DNA of 64,000 nucleotides, taken from assembly GCA_009599575.1 (NCBI GenBank), contig VWND01000030.1, positions 248,001 to 312,000 on the forward strand, read 5' to 3'. Under the pieces are notes generated by a model. The model saw only the letters and a list, made by a program, of their open reading frames with translations, ran no database searches and had not been told where the DNA came from. Below are positions 33,171 to 42,732 of the stretch, piece after piece. This stretch comes from Blumeriella jaapii (taxonomy: Eukaryota > Ascomycota > Leotiomycetes > Helotiales > Drepanopezizaceae). Position 1 is the first letter of the stretch; the number at the start of each line of letters is the position of its first letter. The position numbers and the translations under genes were made by a program.

Positions 33171-34191
33171 ATGGGAAAAAGAACTTCAATCCCTAAAACA
33201 TCACCAGGACGTGTGTACAACAAGATTCGACCTCGACACCCTCTGATCCCCCCAAATTCTATTCGGATCCACCTGCTCAGCAAGAAACAAAACCACACAC
33301 GCAATGGATCCCACCCTCCTTGAGCCAGGCATATTCCTCCACCGCGCCCCAAGAAGTCTCTCCTCCCGTCGCAACCGCCAGCCAAGCGCCGCAAGACGGC
33401 CGACCACAAGATCGAGGAGATCAGCTTCGACGCCGCCAGCCGTGCCGACTACCTGACGGGCTTCCACAAGCGCAAGGTGCAGCGCGCGAAGCGGGCGCGG
33501 GAGGAGGAGGCCAAGAGGGAGAGGGAGGAGAAGGTGTTGATGAGGAGGCAGGTGAGTTGGTTTTGCATCTCCCTACGGCTTCTGCGTCCATCCTGCTCTG
33601 CGGGACTGTGTGGTGCGGGTGGATGGGAGAGATGGGAGGGGAGAGAGGGCAGAGGCGGAGTGGAAAAGGAAGGGGAATGGAAAGCATCTGAGGAGCGCCG
33701 TACTGACACGAAGCATCTAGCTGCGAGAAGAGCGCAAGCAGGAACTAGAGGAGCACGTCGAAGCTATCAACGCCGCGCTCCGCGCCGTCGGCGACCCAGA
33801 CGTCGCCTCCGAGGACAGCGATGCGTGGGGTGGCATCGCCGACGCCGACGACGATGCGCGGCCGCACGCGCCGGTCGTCGACCACGAGGAGGAGTACGTC
33901 TCCGAAGACGAGGATAAATACACGACGGTGACGGTGGAGGCGGTGGGTGTCTCGAAGGAGGGCTTGCATCGAGTGGCAGACGAGGATGGAGATGGGGAGG
34001 ATGGCGCAGGACAAGAAAAGGCTTGGGAGGTCAAGGAGGAGGAGGGAAAGGCGGCCGAGAAGAAGAAGTGGCCTAAGAAGGAGCGGAAGCCGAAGTTCAG
34101 GTACGAGAGCAAGGTCGAGAGGAAGGCGACGCGCATGAAGCAGAAGAACAAGAATAGGGCGAGTGCCGAGGCGCGCAAAGGTGGTAGTTGA
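33171..34191 (+). CDS. rrp17: RRP17/NOL12-family ribosome-biogenesis protein
   Basis: The family acts in the nucleolus on large-subunit rRNA maturation; yeast Rrp17 trims 5' ends of pre-60S RNAs. The certain exons are 33329-33551 and 33721-34191, joined in phase 0. They encode PPPRPKKSLLPSQPPAKRRK, the family core HKIEEISFDAASRADYLTGF and HKRKVQRAKRAREEEAKRER, then LREERKQELEEHVEAINAAL, an acidic middle and a strongly basic C-terminus (KKWPKKERKPKFRYES). Long charged helices and coiled coil are expected. The N-terminus is unsettled: the exon at 33329 has an in-frame TGA at 33321 and no ATG. My best model adds exon 33171-33214 (MGKRTSIPKTSPGR) through a 114-bp intron (33215-33328), giving 245 residues with correct phase. 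The alternative is the ATG at 33304 plus a one-base frameshift. Confidence 0.85.
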
Positions 34192-34553
34192 GACAGAGCA
34201 TCAAAGGCGCAGATGAAGGTCTGGATGCATTGCACATGTAACATCCGTGATATCAACTAAACAGCAACGTCGTCCACTCGCGGATCCTCCTCTGCCCCGT
34301 GAAGCGCAACAGCGTACCATCGCCAACGCATACGAGGCCTAACTGCAATCACACCCGCTCGCTCGCCCGCCAACCACATCGCCAATCGATCCCCTCGCTC
34401 TCGATCACGTCCATGCTTGAGAGAAGAACGGGGGACCTCCTCCGAGAAAGGGCAGAGATGGTGTGGTTGATGGAACCAGCCGCCCATGTACAAGCAGGCA
34501 GGCACACCTCCCCAAAATACGCCGTAGTCGCAGCACAGCAGAAACGGGGAGCC

Positions 34554-35337
34554 TTAGATGTTGCCGATCTCCTGTTGGAAGTCCTCGAGCTCCTTCTGAA
34601 CCGCGGCGTACTTCTTGGCCATCTCCTCGAACTTGGCCTCCCATTGATCGCGGTCTTGCTCCAGGGCTTGGACTTTGCGCTCAAAGTGGCCGGCCTTGAC
34701 ATCGGTTTGACGGAGCCTGGGGGTGGTCAGCTTGCGCCACGCGGGTAATGTGGTACGGCAAAATGCACAGCACCACGACGCCAGCGGCGCCATCTCGAAT
34801 CTGGGATCTGGCGGCCCCAGATCGCCATCAGATCGCAGCGAAAGAAAGACTCACTTGTCGTTCGTCTCCCGTAGGTTCTTGTCGGCCTCCTCGGCCTCCT
34901 CCTCCAACAGCTGCAGTCGGCGCTGCAGCGTCTCGTTCTGCGTCAGGGCAGCCGAGCCCTCGTCCTTATCGCTCTTGTGCTCCTTGAGGGCCGTCTCCAG
35001 CTTCTCCACCTCGGCCTCCAGCTGGCTGTTCTTGTGCGTGAGAGACGTGACCTCGTGCTCCTTGGCCAGGTTCTCCTGCTCGAGCACCTTGATCTGCTTC
35101 TGCAATTCCTCGACCTTGCTGGCGGCCTCGTCGGCCTCGATGCGGAGCGAGTTCATTTTCTGGTGGAAGGCATTACTAAACTGCAGAGAGGAAGAGATGT
35201 GGTCACCGCCACCACCGGGGACGCGGTGCGGCGTGGTTGAGAAGGTTGAGAGGGTTGAGAGGGTTGAGAGAGCAGAAGAGAGCGTGATAGCGGGGTTGTA
35301 GTGGAGAGGAGCAACGTACCTCCTTGATGCGATCCAT
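34554..35337 (-). CDS. tpm1: tropomyosin, 161 aa
   Basis: Tropomyosin is a coiled-coil dimer that coats and stabilises formin-made actin cables for polarised growth and the contractile ring. Exons are 35337-35320 (only MDRIKE), 35159-34855 and 34716-34554; the sum is 162 codons, giving the canonical 161 residues of ascomycete tropomyosin. The sequence is uninterrupted heptads: KMNSLRIEADEAASKVEEL, QENLAKEHEVTSLTHKNSQL, TLQRRLQLLEEEAEEADKNL, KAGHFERKVQALEQDRDQWE and the C-terminus DFQQEIGNI. A six-codon first exon followed by a 160-bp intron is unusual, but its phase (0) and product fit exactly. The first intron carries a GGTTGAGAG repeat. The gene converges on the RRP17-like gene (about 360 bp between stops) and diverges from the gene at 35873. 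Confidence 0.96.
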
Positions 35338-35872
35338 GTTGACGGCGGTGGAAGGGGATTTGGGAGCGGTAGAAGTCGAGTTGGATCAGATCGGTGTGAG
35401 CCGAGTCGCAGAGTGGCAGATGTGTGGTGGTGAAGGTGTTGTCGTCGTCGAGGCCGTGGTGATGTGGTGATGTGGTGTTGTGGTTGTGGTGTTGGTGTTG
35501 GTGGGATGGAGGTTGAGTTTCCCTTTTGTTACAAAGTCCCAGGGGCTGCGGGAGTGGGGCGCTGCCAAGGAAAATCGAGCCGTTGCTGGGTCGACGCCAC
35601 AACCCCTGAAGAGCCGAAACGAGATCAACATCAACATCCATCTCGCCTCGGCCAACCCCTTTCATCGACCAACGCGATTCCGAATTTCTATGTAGAACTG
35701 TTACCCTTCCATTCCTCGCCACCCACAACTCTCCCGGCACGCATTCTGGACAACACCACGAAACCCGCCCCCCGACACATCACCGAGTGACGGTCGATCA
35801 GGGTCAAGACAGAAGACCTCTTCTGCCCCCATCCCCCATCCGCCATCCGCCGTCCAACATCAACCATCCACC
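35338..35872. promoter_or_regulatory. divergent intergenic region between tropomyosin and the gene at 35873
   Basis: About 535 bp hold both promoters. The tropomyosin side has a GGTGTTGTGG-type repeat at about 35465-35510, transcribed as CAACACCAC in its 5' UTR. A CATCCGCCATCCGCC repeat lies just upstream of the 35873 start. Confidence 0.5.
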
Positions 35873-37366
35873 ATGTACGCCGCCCGCGACCAGGAGAATC
35901 TGGTCCACGGTCTGCACCAAGCAGCAGCCGCGAAGCCGCTCAATCAGAGCACGAGGGCGCTGCTGCCCAAGACGCCCGGCAACAAGTTCCCCAAGACGCC
36001 GCTCAAGATTCCCCTCAACGACGAGAATGCGCGCGTCGGCTTCGGAGGGAGGCCGGGCAAGGGAAAGGCGCCCGACGGCTTGATGACCAGCAAGAAAGGC
36101 GCGACGTTCGACAAGAGTGCCTTCGTCACACCCTTGGGTACGAGCCCTGTGGCACGCCATGAGTGATGTGTGGTGTCGATGCTAACCACAGTTGCAGGTC
36201 CGCGGACTCGCGCGCCCCTTGGGATGAAGACGACGAATGCCAAAGCAAAAGCATGCCCGACACCGGCCGGCCCAGCTACAGAGAAGGAGGTGGAGAAGAC
36301 GCAGCCCAAACGGCAGACCAGCGCCCGCCGACCCAAGAAGCTGGTGCACGCCGATCCCGTCAAGATGGCGGTCCACGGCGACGAGAGCCCGCTCGCAGAA
36401 CGAGACGTCGAATACTGTCCCCCCAAGCTCCAAGACCGCGCCTACGAGTCGTCCGATTTTCCCGACAACTGCCTCGACTACACGGCTCTCAGGCCGGAGA
36501 ATCTGAAGAAGGGCATCAGCCGCGCATACCGACACCTCGTGGACGAGAACGGCCTGTCGCGGATCGAGCGCGAAGCAGAGGAGGGCTACCAACGGTCCGC
36601 CCGAGAGTGCGATACCGCCGTGCTCAAGATGATGGAAGAAGACTGGACCGTCGGCGACGTCCCCGAGACTTTCCGCCCCCAGCGCAACAAGACGAAGCCC
36701 TCTCTGCCCCAAGTGGTGCCGCCCACCGCATCCCGCAAGCCCCCCAGCGACGTCAAGAAGCCCCATTCCCAGAGCCTCAAAGGCCCCGGAACGCTCGTCT
36801 CGAAGCGCGCCGCGTCCGCTCTCGCGCTCCCCTCCCAACCTGCTGCCCTCCCAGCCAAAACCTCCAAGCCCCCCGTCCCCAAGCTACCCTTCCTCTCCTC
36901 CCGACCAAAGCCCACGCCCGCGCCCAGCAACGCGTCCACCATGCGTCAAGCCGTCGCCGTGGCCGCCTCCCGCTCGACGATCGGCTACACCAAAGGCCGT
37001 TCAGCCTCCGCCGGCATTCTCTCGCACAAGGCATCATCCGGACCCCCCGCTGCCCCGCGGGCCGAGCGCACCTTGCAGCGGAGCGTGAGCACCGCGTCCT
37101 CGGCATCCACGGCGTCCGACGTCACGATCACGCCGGCGCGGTTCTTCGCCCGGGAGAGCGAGCTGGAGCTGGAGCGGGAGTGGCGGCAGCCGAGTTTCTT
37201 GAAGGCTTTTGAGCAGCTCGATGACAATGGTGAAGAGGGAGAGGGCGAGGAAGAGGAAGGACGGCTCGGCGGGGCACTGGCGGAGTGCTTGAGGAGAGAG
37301 GATGAGGAGGATGAGGGGTTCGTTATGAAGCTTGGTGGGGGTGGGGATGAGCATGGGGGTGCGTGA
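35873..37366 (+). CDS. conserved disordered protein with degradation-box-like motifs (securin-like by layout only)
   Basis: Two exons (35873-36137, 36198-37366; 60-bp intron, phase 1) give 477 residues. I do not know a name for it. The N-terminus reads MYAARDQENLVHG, then RALLPKTPGNKFPKTPLK and PLNDENARVGFGG: a KEN-like QEN, a near-match to a destruction box, and TP sites for proline-directed kinases. The middle has one ordered-looking block (VEYCPPKLQDRAYESS, DFPDNCLDYTALRPENLKKG, EEDWTVGDVPETFR). The C-terminal half is Ser/Pro/Ala/Lys-rich and ends in an acidic stretch. Basic N-terminal half, mitotic-style motifs and a short conserved block would suit a cell-cycle regulator such as a securin, but I cannot show this. 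It diverges from tropomyosin. Confidence 0.75.
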
Positions 37367-38111
37367 GTGGTAATGCAGAGGGGGCTGTTGGACTTGAAGG
37401 TTCTGGATGGCGGGTGTCCTTGGTAGACATTGGCTTTTAATACTTGTTGTTTTGGTTTTGTTCGGTTCTTGCTGTCTATTTTATTTGGAAGGAATGGCAT
37501 GGGGTTGGATGGAACGGGACGGGTGTTTGGCTTACTTACTTTGTTCTCGTACCACTGGGGGTTGTAAATTAGTGAGATCGAGGATCGAAAAGTACCTACT
37601 AATCGTGTTTGACCTCGACGTCTGGGCTACGCTTCCTGAGATGGGCTGGCCTTGAAGATGCTTGTTTTTCAACATTCTACGCTGTTCGTTGTGAATAAGA
37701 TCTTGTTTCTGCTTGGTGCGGGTAGAGGGAAGAGAGGGGATGGGCTCCGTTCAGGAAGAGAGCCGTTCAGGCGCCGGGCAAGAAAGACTGCACTTGTACG
37801 CATCGTTTGTAACGTTTGACTTCTACTATTTAAGGCCATGCGCACACGAGGTTTTCCAAGAATAGGCCGTTGGAATAGAGCTTGTAGGCCCGGGAAAGGA
37901 ACTGGCGGGATAAGCGCCCAACAGCTGGGATCTCGCTTAAGCCCGCCGAAAGTAAATAAATGTCATGTGTATGGATCAAATGGGATTTCGCTCCTAGATC
38001 GTCGAACAAGCCATAGGCCAAACATTCTCTGCATTGATTCATAGAAGTAAAGTAACAGAAAACAAACATTGAAAGTCTCATCGGTCGTACAACTTCCCAA
38101 TCGCCACCGCA
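37367..38111. other. convergent 3' flanks, no gene
   Basis: This 745-bp stretch lies between the stop codons of two converging genes. I see no coding frame, and no repeat beyond two copies of GTTCAGG near 37750-37770. Confidence 0.5.
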
Positions 38112-38965
38112 TCAGTCTTCCTTTGCCATCAACGGCTTGCAAGCCTCATAAAGCTCTGCATACCCCGGAAACCCCAACAGCCTCTCAAAAACGCCCATCT
38201 CCACCACCCGCGCAGTCAGCACGCTCCCCACGATGACAAAATCATCCCAGCTTGGCTTCGCACCAAGGATAAACGGCCCTTCCACCCGATGCGTCTTCAT
38301 CAGCTCGCCCACAGGCCCCATGCCCGCCTCAGCTGCCGCCCACACCTCGTCTTCTGTCTCCAGATCGAGCAGCTCCTCCAGCGGGTGGCCCAGAGCCGCC
38401 TCGCGCGTGCGGCGGAAGTACGCCTGCGAGCGCGGGCAGAGGACGTGTGTTTCGCGCGGCGTGATGGATGCGCGGTAGGCGGCGCCGCTGATGGCGCGCG
38501 TCTGGCTATTATCTCGCTGCCGAGGGGGGAGGAGAGAGTGAGCATTCGGCGTGGGTAGATTGCTTCGAGGAAGTGCGCGATGAGGAGGGAGTCCATCATC
38601 TTGGTGTTGGAGGGGAGGTGGTGGATCGCAGGGACGGTGTATCTACCTTGGGAGGAGAGTGGGGGGGCGATGTCGCTGGGTAAGTCGTTTCAGCTCGGGA
38701 CTTCTGGTTTGGTGCCGGCGGATCGAGAAGGAGGGAGGGTTGTGGAAGATGGAATGGGAGGAGAGGAATGGGATGCTTGAACGGAGACGACTTGCAGTTC
38801 TTTCAGGGTGGGTTCGATGTCGGGGAACTCGAGGAAGATGGTTTCATATGGGATGCGTTTGTAGTTGAGCATAAGACGGATACGCCAGACGATGGGAGAA
38901 AAGCAGACATTCTTGGTGGATGCCAAGTCGTAGAGAACGACTTCGGCTTGGGGTTGAGTCGCCAT
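38112..38965 (-). CDS. glutathione S-transferase, LigE/etherase-like N-domain (GC-AG intron, one apparent frameshift)
   Basis: A soluble GST that would conjugate or remove glutathione from small electrophiles. Exon 1 is 38965-38796 and exon 2 is 38675-38112. The thioredoxin-like N-domain reads MATQPQAEVVLYDLAST, then NVCFSPIVWRIRLMLNYKRI and FLEFPDIEPTLKEL, the arrangement of LigE-like GSTs. The intron (38676-38795) starts GCAAGT and ends AG: a GC-AG intron whose phase gives KELDIAPPLSSQGRYTVPAI, exactly as expected. The glutathione-binding segment KMMDSLLIAHFLEAIYP follows. Near 38494-38500 a GCGCGCG run shifts the frame: EIIARRA lies in one frame and ISGAAYRASITPRETHVL in another. Dropping one CG pair restores 244 codons overall. 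The helical C-domain ends FPGYAELYEACKPLMAKED. Expect a frameshifted or mis-sequenced allele. Confidence 0.88.
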
Positions 38966-40433
38966 GTCGGATTGCAAGATGACCAAAAAGTCAGAACAGA
39001 TATTATCAAGAATGCTGGTGATACTGGATTCTCTAAGGACCATTAAGAATGCTGGTAATAGTGATTTCTCTAAGGACCATTGCAAATAAGAAGTTGTACG
39101 TGGTGGTTGACGCTGTGGACTGTCACGTGGTGTAAGCCTGGACAACGTTATGTATCGGTAAGAAGAAATAAGAGATTGATCACATTACACAGGAAGCAGC
39201 CAGAGGAGTACAAGATCTCCATATATACCTATAGCTCTGTATGACTCTTTTAGTCCAAGTGAAGAAATGGAGTTCAAGGAATTGTGTATGTCATGTTTTG
39301 AACACGTGACAATGACCGATGCTCTGCCCTTTAGTCTTCTCTTGCGCGCTCACCACAATTCACCCTCTCGCAGACAATGCAACTATTTATCTGAAACCCT
39401 GATCGCTCTCTCCTCTGACAGTTGGTGCAATGAAACGTTACGGCGATGTGATAGCACCGTTGTGTTTCAAAGCGAGCTCCGTGGCTTCATGGATCCGATT
39501 TTGCGCGTCCTCTCCGTGAACAGGGCTCAGTCAAATCAACAGCCTACGCTCTCCCCATCATAGCCCTACAGCAGAGGTAAAGTATAGACCCGGGGGGTTT
39601 GACATTCTCCGATGTAGTTCACATCTTCAGAACCCCACATCGCGACTAGCATGTGTAACGATGAAAAAGTCACCAGGAACATGGATAAGTCGTTGAGGTT
39701 GATCTACTTGCCACTGTAATATGGCCTATATATGCGGCTCCTCCTTTTCATGTAATAGATCTTCCCTCTCATGTTACGGAAATACATAGTCGGAAGTTTC
39801 GATTGGCATCCTCGAATATGACTGGCTACCGAAGCAAAAACAACAACAAAAGAAAACAACACAAGGAAATTTCAAAAAGTCAAGAAAATACAATAATTCA
39901 AATCCCCAAAAAAAATATTGGACGAAAGAGGCAAAAAGTTCAGCCCGGTGTCGAATGCCTACATCTTTTGTCGTATTCCGCCGTTCCCAATCGTCTCGGA
40001 GTTGTTGATCCACCACACCAGGTGACCTGACATGAAGAGCTCGTCTAACTCAACTTGCGCTACTGGATGGTAGATGGAAGAGTAAGTAGATATAAGAATG
40101 AGTTTGTGGGTTGTGCAACCGTGCGCGCAGTGTTAAGCGAGTCAAGTAAACAATGAACCACTTGCCTGATTAGAATGTTATAAATATGTTCGTTCATATC
40201 AAGAGCAGAGAATTATCTATTCATATTCACGTAGTTCAGGACAGATACACATACCTGGAATGTGACGTCTGAATGGTATTTTACGCTTGTGCGGTAGCAT
40301 TGACGATCGTCTTAAAGTGATTCACTGTCGAGACAAGCGAGCTAGACTTAGCGTATTAAACTGCTTAAATCTCTACTCGTGCACATTTCCTTATCGATCT
40401 TTAGAGCGACAGAACATCCCAAGACTTTACAAG
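38966..40433. other. gene-free spacer
   Basis: No supported gene. The left part is the GST promoter, where a sequence of about 20 bp (AAGAATGCTGGT...TTCTCTAAGGACCATT) occurs twice in tandem at about 39009-39082. CACGTG boxes lie near 39124 and 39304. A-rich stretch at 39835-39930. Confidence 0.45.
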
Positions 40434-40940
40434 ATGGAGGAAACAATTACCATCAGCGACCGCGAGCGCTACGAGCGTGCTGCGACACAGTACCACCGCG
40501 ACCTAGGCCAGTTCGAATGGGAGCACGAGCAATTTGAGCGAAACAAAGAAATTTACGCACAAAATATGAAGATGTATGAGCAGGAGATGGACCGGTATCA
40601 AAAAGCCCTCGGAACTGGCGGTTATCACGTCCAACCAAGAAAGCCATTCAAAGCCTGTGTGCTGAAGCCGACCAAGCCTTGGAGACCAATCTACGCAGAT
40701 CCTCTGTCGGAAAACATGTCTCGTCTCTCAGTTAATACACAGGATGATCGGAAGGCGGATAGTGAACTCTCGGTCAAGGCCATCAACGCCTTTACAGCGT
40801 CCCACAATCGGCTCGTACGCTCCTCTGTTATGAGGACCAGATCGGGCCGAAGTCATAGGAAGTTCTCCGTCGCCAAAAACAATACGCGGCCAAGGATAGC
40901 TGCAAACATTATCGAAAGATGGAAAGCGTTGGGACAGTAG
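40434..40940 (+). CDS. hypothetical coiled-coil protein, 168 aa
   Basis: Single exon, not recognised. The first ~60 residues are a charged, Glu/Tyr/Gln-rich helix predicted to form a coiled coil (DRERYERAATQYHRDLGQFE, HEQFERNKEIYAQNMKMYEQ). A short linker with Gly and Pro follows, then a basic C-terminal third (SVMRTRSGRSHRKFSVAK) ending IIERWKALGQ. No signal peptide, membrane span or enzyme motif. I chose the start at 40434 because the upstream part of the frame has no ATG in good context and changes composition. It stands alone in a gene-poor stretch, has lower GC than the housekeeping genes and is likely lineage-restricted. Confidence 0.6.
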   Translation: MEETITISDRERYERAATQYHRDLGQFEWEHEQFERNKEIYAQNMKMYEQEMDRYQKALGTGGYHVQPRKPFKACVLKPTKPWRPIYADPLSENMSRLSVNTQDDRKADSELSVKAINAFTASHNRLVRSSVMRTRSGRSHRKFSVAKNNTRPRIAANIIERWKALGQ

Positions 40941-41765
40941 GTAAACTCGTGTTGTTGTTGGCTCCAAACATGTATTGATGGACGAAAGGAAACACCAGCA
41001 TAACGCGATCGGAAAGAACCTAGATGTTGGGGCTGAATCAATACCAAACTTCTCAAGGTGAGATACAGAGCTCCTGTCACCATGTATCTCATAATGTTAA
41101 TAAGATTCAGTCGCAACTCACAATTTAAAGACAACTACGGCGCTAAGCTGCTGTTGTTGGAAGAAGATTTGGAGAACATGTCTTTGGAAAGGAGCAGTTG
41201 AACTTTCTCGGCACAACACCTGATGGGTATTCACGAGCATCTACCGCTCCTGCGCCGATTCAGGAATTGGGACCAAAACTATCTGGTGGAAGTTCCGCTG
41301 GAGTTCTGCTCTTGAGTGTTGCCTCTTGTCATTTAAAGCGAGCTGCAGAAAGATCGATCTCCTGACATGAATCAGCTTGGAGTCATCTCTCAAGGCCGAA
41401 CTTGCTTTTCCCCCTCCGTGTATCGCAGGCAAATGATTCACAACAAAGAAACCTGCAGCCTCGTTCAACTCCCAGTTTCGACCTATACTAGCGCCGCTGG
41501 CACGCGAGTTTCGAATATAAAATCACTCGACAGCTTACTCAGCTTTTGTTGACATTGTTCAACGGGCCTAAACACGGACCGATCTGACGGCCAAGCGTGT
41601 TGCAATATCAGTCTCTCCGTTGATACACGCCACCAACATACACTTTGCCAAAAGCGTCGCTTGACCAATCAACCAACCGACAAGTCGAAATCAACAAACC
41701 GCTCCGCTCTTCCACCGGACTGTCCACCACCCCACTAATATTGCGCTAGATTGGGCTCAGTCGAA
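40941..41765. other. gene-free spacer
   Basis: No coding frame or strong repeat recognised. The right end is the presumed promoter of the four-exon gene at 41766. Confidence 0.4.
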
Positions 41766-42732
41766 ATGGTCAATACACCCACCAAGAAGCGCAGCAACTC
41801 TGTTGCCGCCGCGGACCATAGCTCTGAAGAGGCGGAGGAGTTGACCCGTAAGGCAGGAACTCGCCGCCACAGCCTGGCCGTGCCCGAAGTCCATGCTCGA
41901 GGCCTCTACGTGAGTCTTTCACCAGCGACCTTTAGCCCCAGCCCAGACACGCAGTAGATGAGGTTTCCCGCTGAGAATCCCTAAGCCATCCCAAGATTTT
42001 CGCCTCTGCTGACACTGCGAATTTGACTCAGGACCCGGAGAACATCGCCAGCCGTTCACCGTCGCACTACGTTGTCGAGGGGCCAATCACCACGGTTGGA
42101 TTTCGGTATGTTGCTTTTCAAGGGAAATCTGAGTCTCCTGAGATTTCCATCGTGGTAGACCCGCCCCCTCAACCAGAAGTCAAGACCGTTGCATCGAATG
42201 TCGCGCCCCCATACGATCCAACCAAGTCCCTTTCCAGCGTTCTGTATAAGTTTCCCCGCTCTATCCCCTCCTACAAGCCCTTCTGGCCCAATTACCCCAA
42301 CCTAAGTGGTCCTCAAGCTCGACATGGCAGCATGATGGGGAGCAAAGTTGCTCAAGCCCCAACGATGCATGGCGGTGTGATTGGTAGCAAGGTTGCCAAA
42401 GCTCCATCCACCGGTCTTGCAAGCAGCAGAGAGAGAAGAGAATCCACGACCAGACAGTTAGCAGGCTTGTAAGTCATCGATCTCAAGTGGTTGCCAAACA
42501 GCTAACTTGATTTGCACCAGCATGGCTGACGAAAACCTTGCCGAGGCTTTGGTACCTGATCCCAGATCGCGTTGGCCGTGAGTCTCCTTACTTACCTCCC
42601 ATTGTGCTTGTTTTGGGGGCCCCAACTGACTTTGGCTATAGAGCTCGTCGCACGTTTCCGGTCCGAGGCAAGCCAAAGGATGCAAAGGACGAGCCCAAGG
42701 AGGAAAGCAAGAAAGACGAGAAGCAGGACTGA
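41766..42732 (+). CDS. hypothetical four-exon protein, 242 aa
   Basis: Not recognised. Exons are 41766-41909, 42032-42468, 42521-42577 and 42642-42732, with GT-AG introns of 122, 52 and 64 bp; phases 0, 2 and 2 agree and the total is 243 codons. Exon 1 is basic with phospho-site-like motifs (TPTKKRSNS, RRHSLAVPEV). Exon 2 contains a compact segment (RSPSHYVVEGPITTVGFRYV) and a Pro/Tyr-rich part (KFPRSIPSYKPFWPNYPNL), then two imperfect copies of a GSKVA(Q/K)AP motif. The C-terminus is highly charged (PKEESKKDEKQD). No signal peptide or membrane span. A nuclear or scaffold role is possible but unproven. Four mutually consistent exons argue for a real gene even without homology. Confidence 0.62.
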
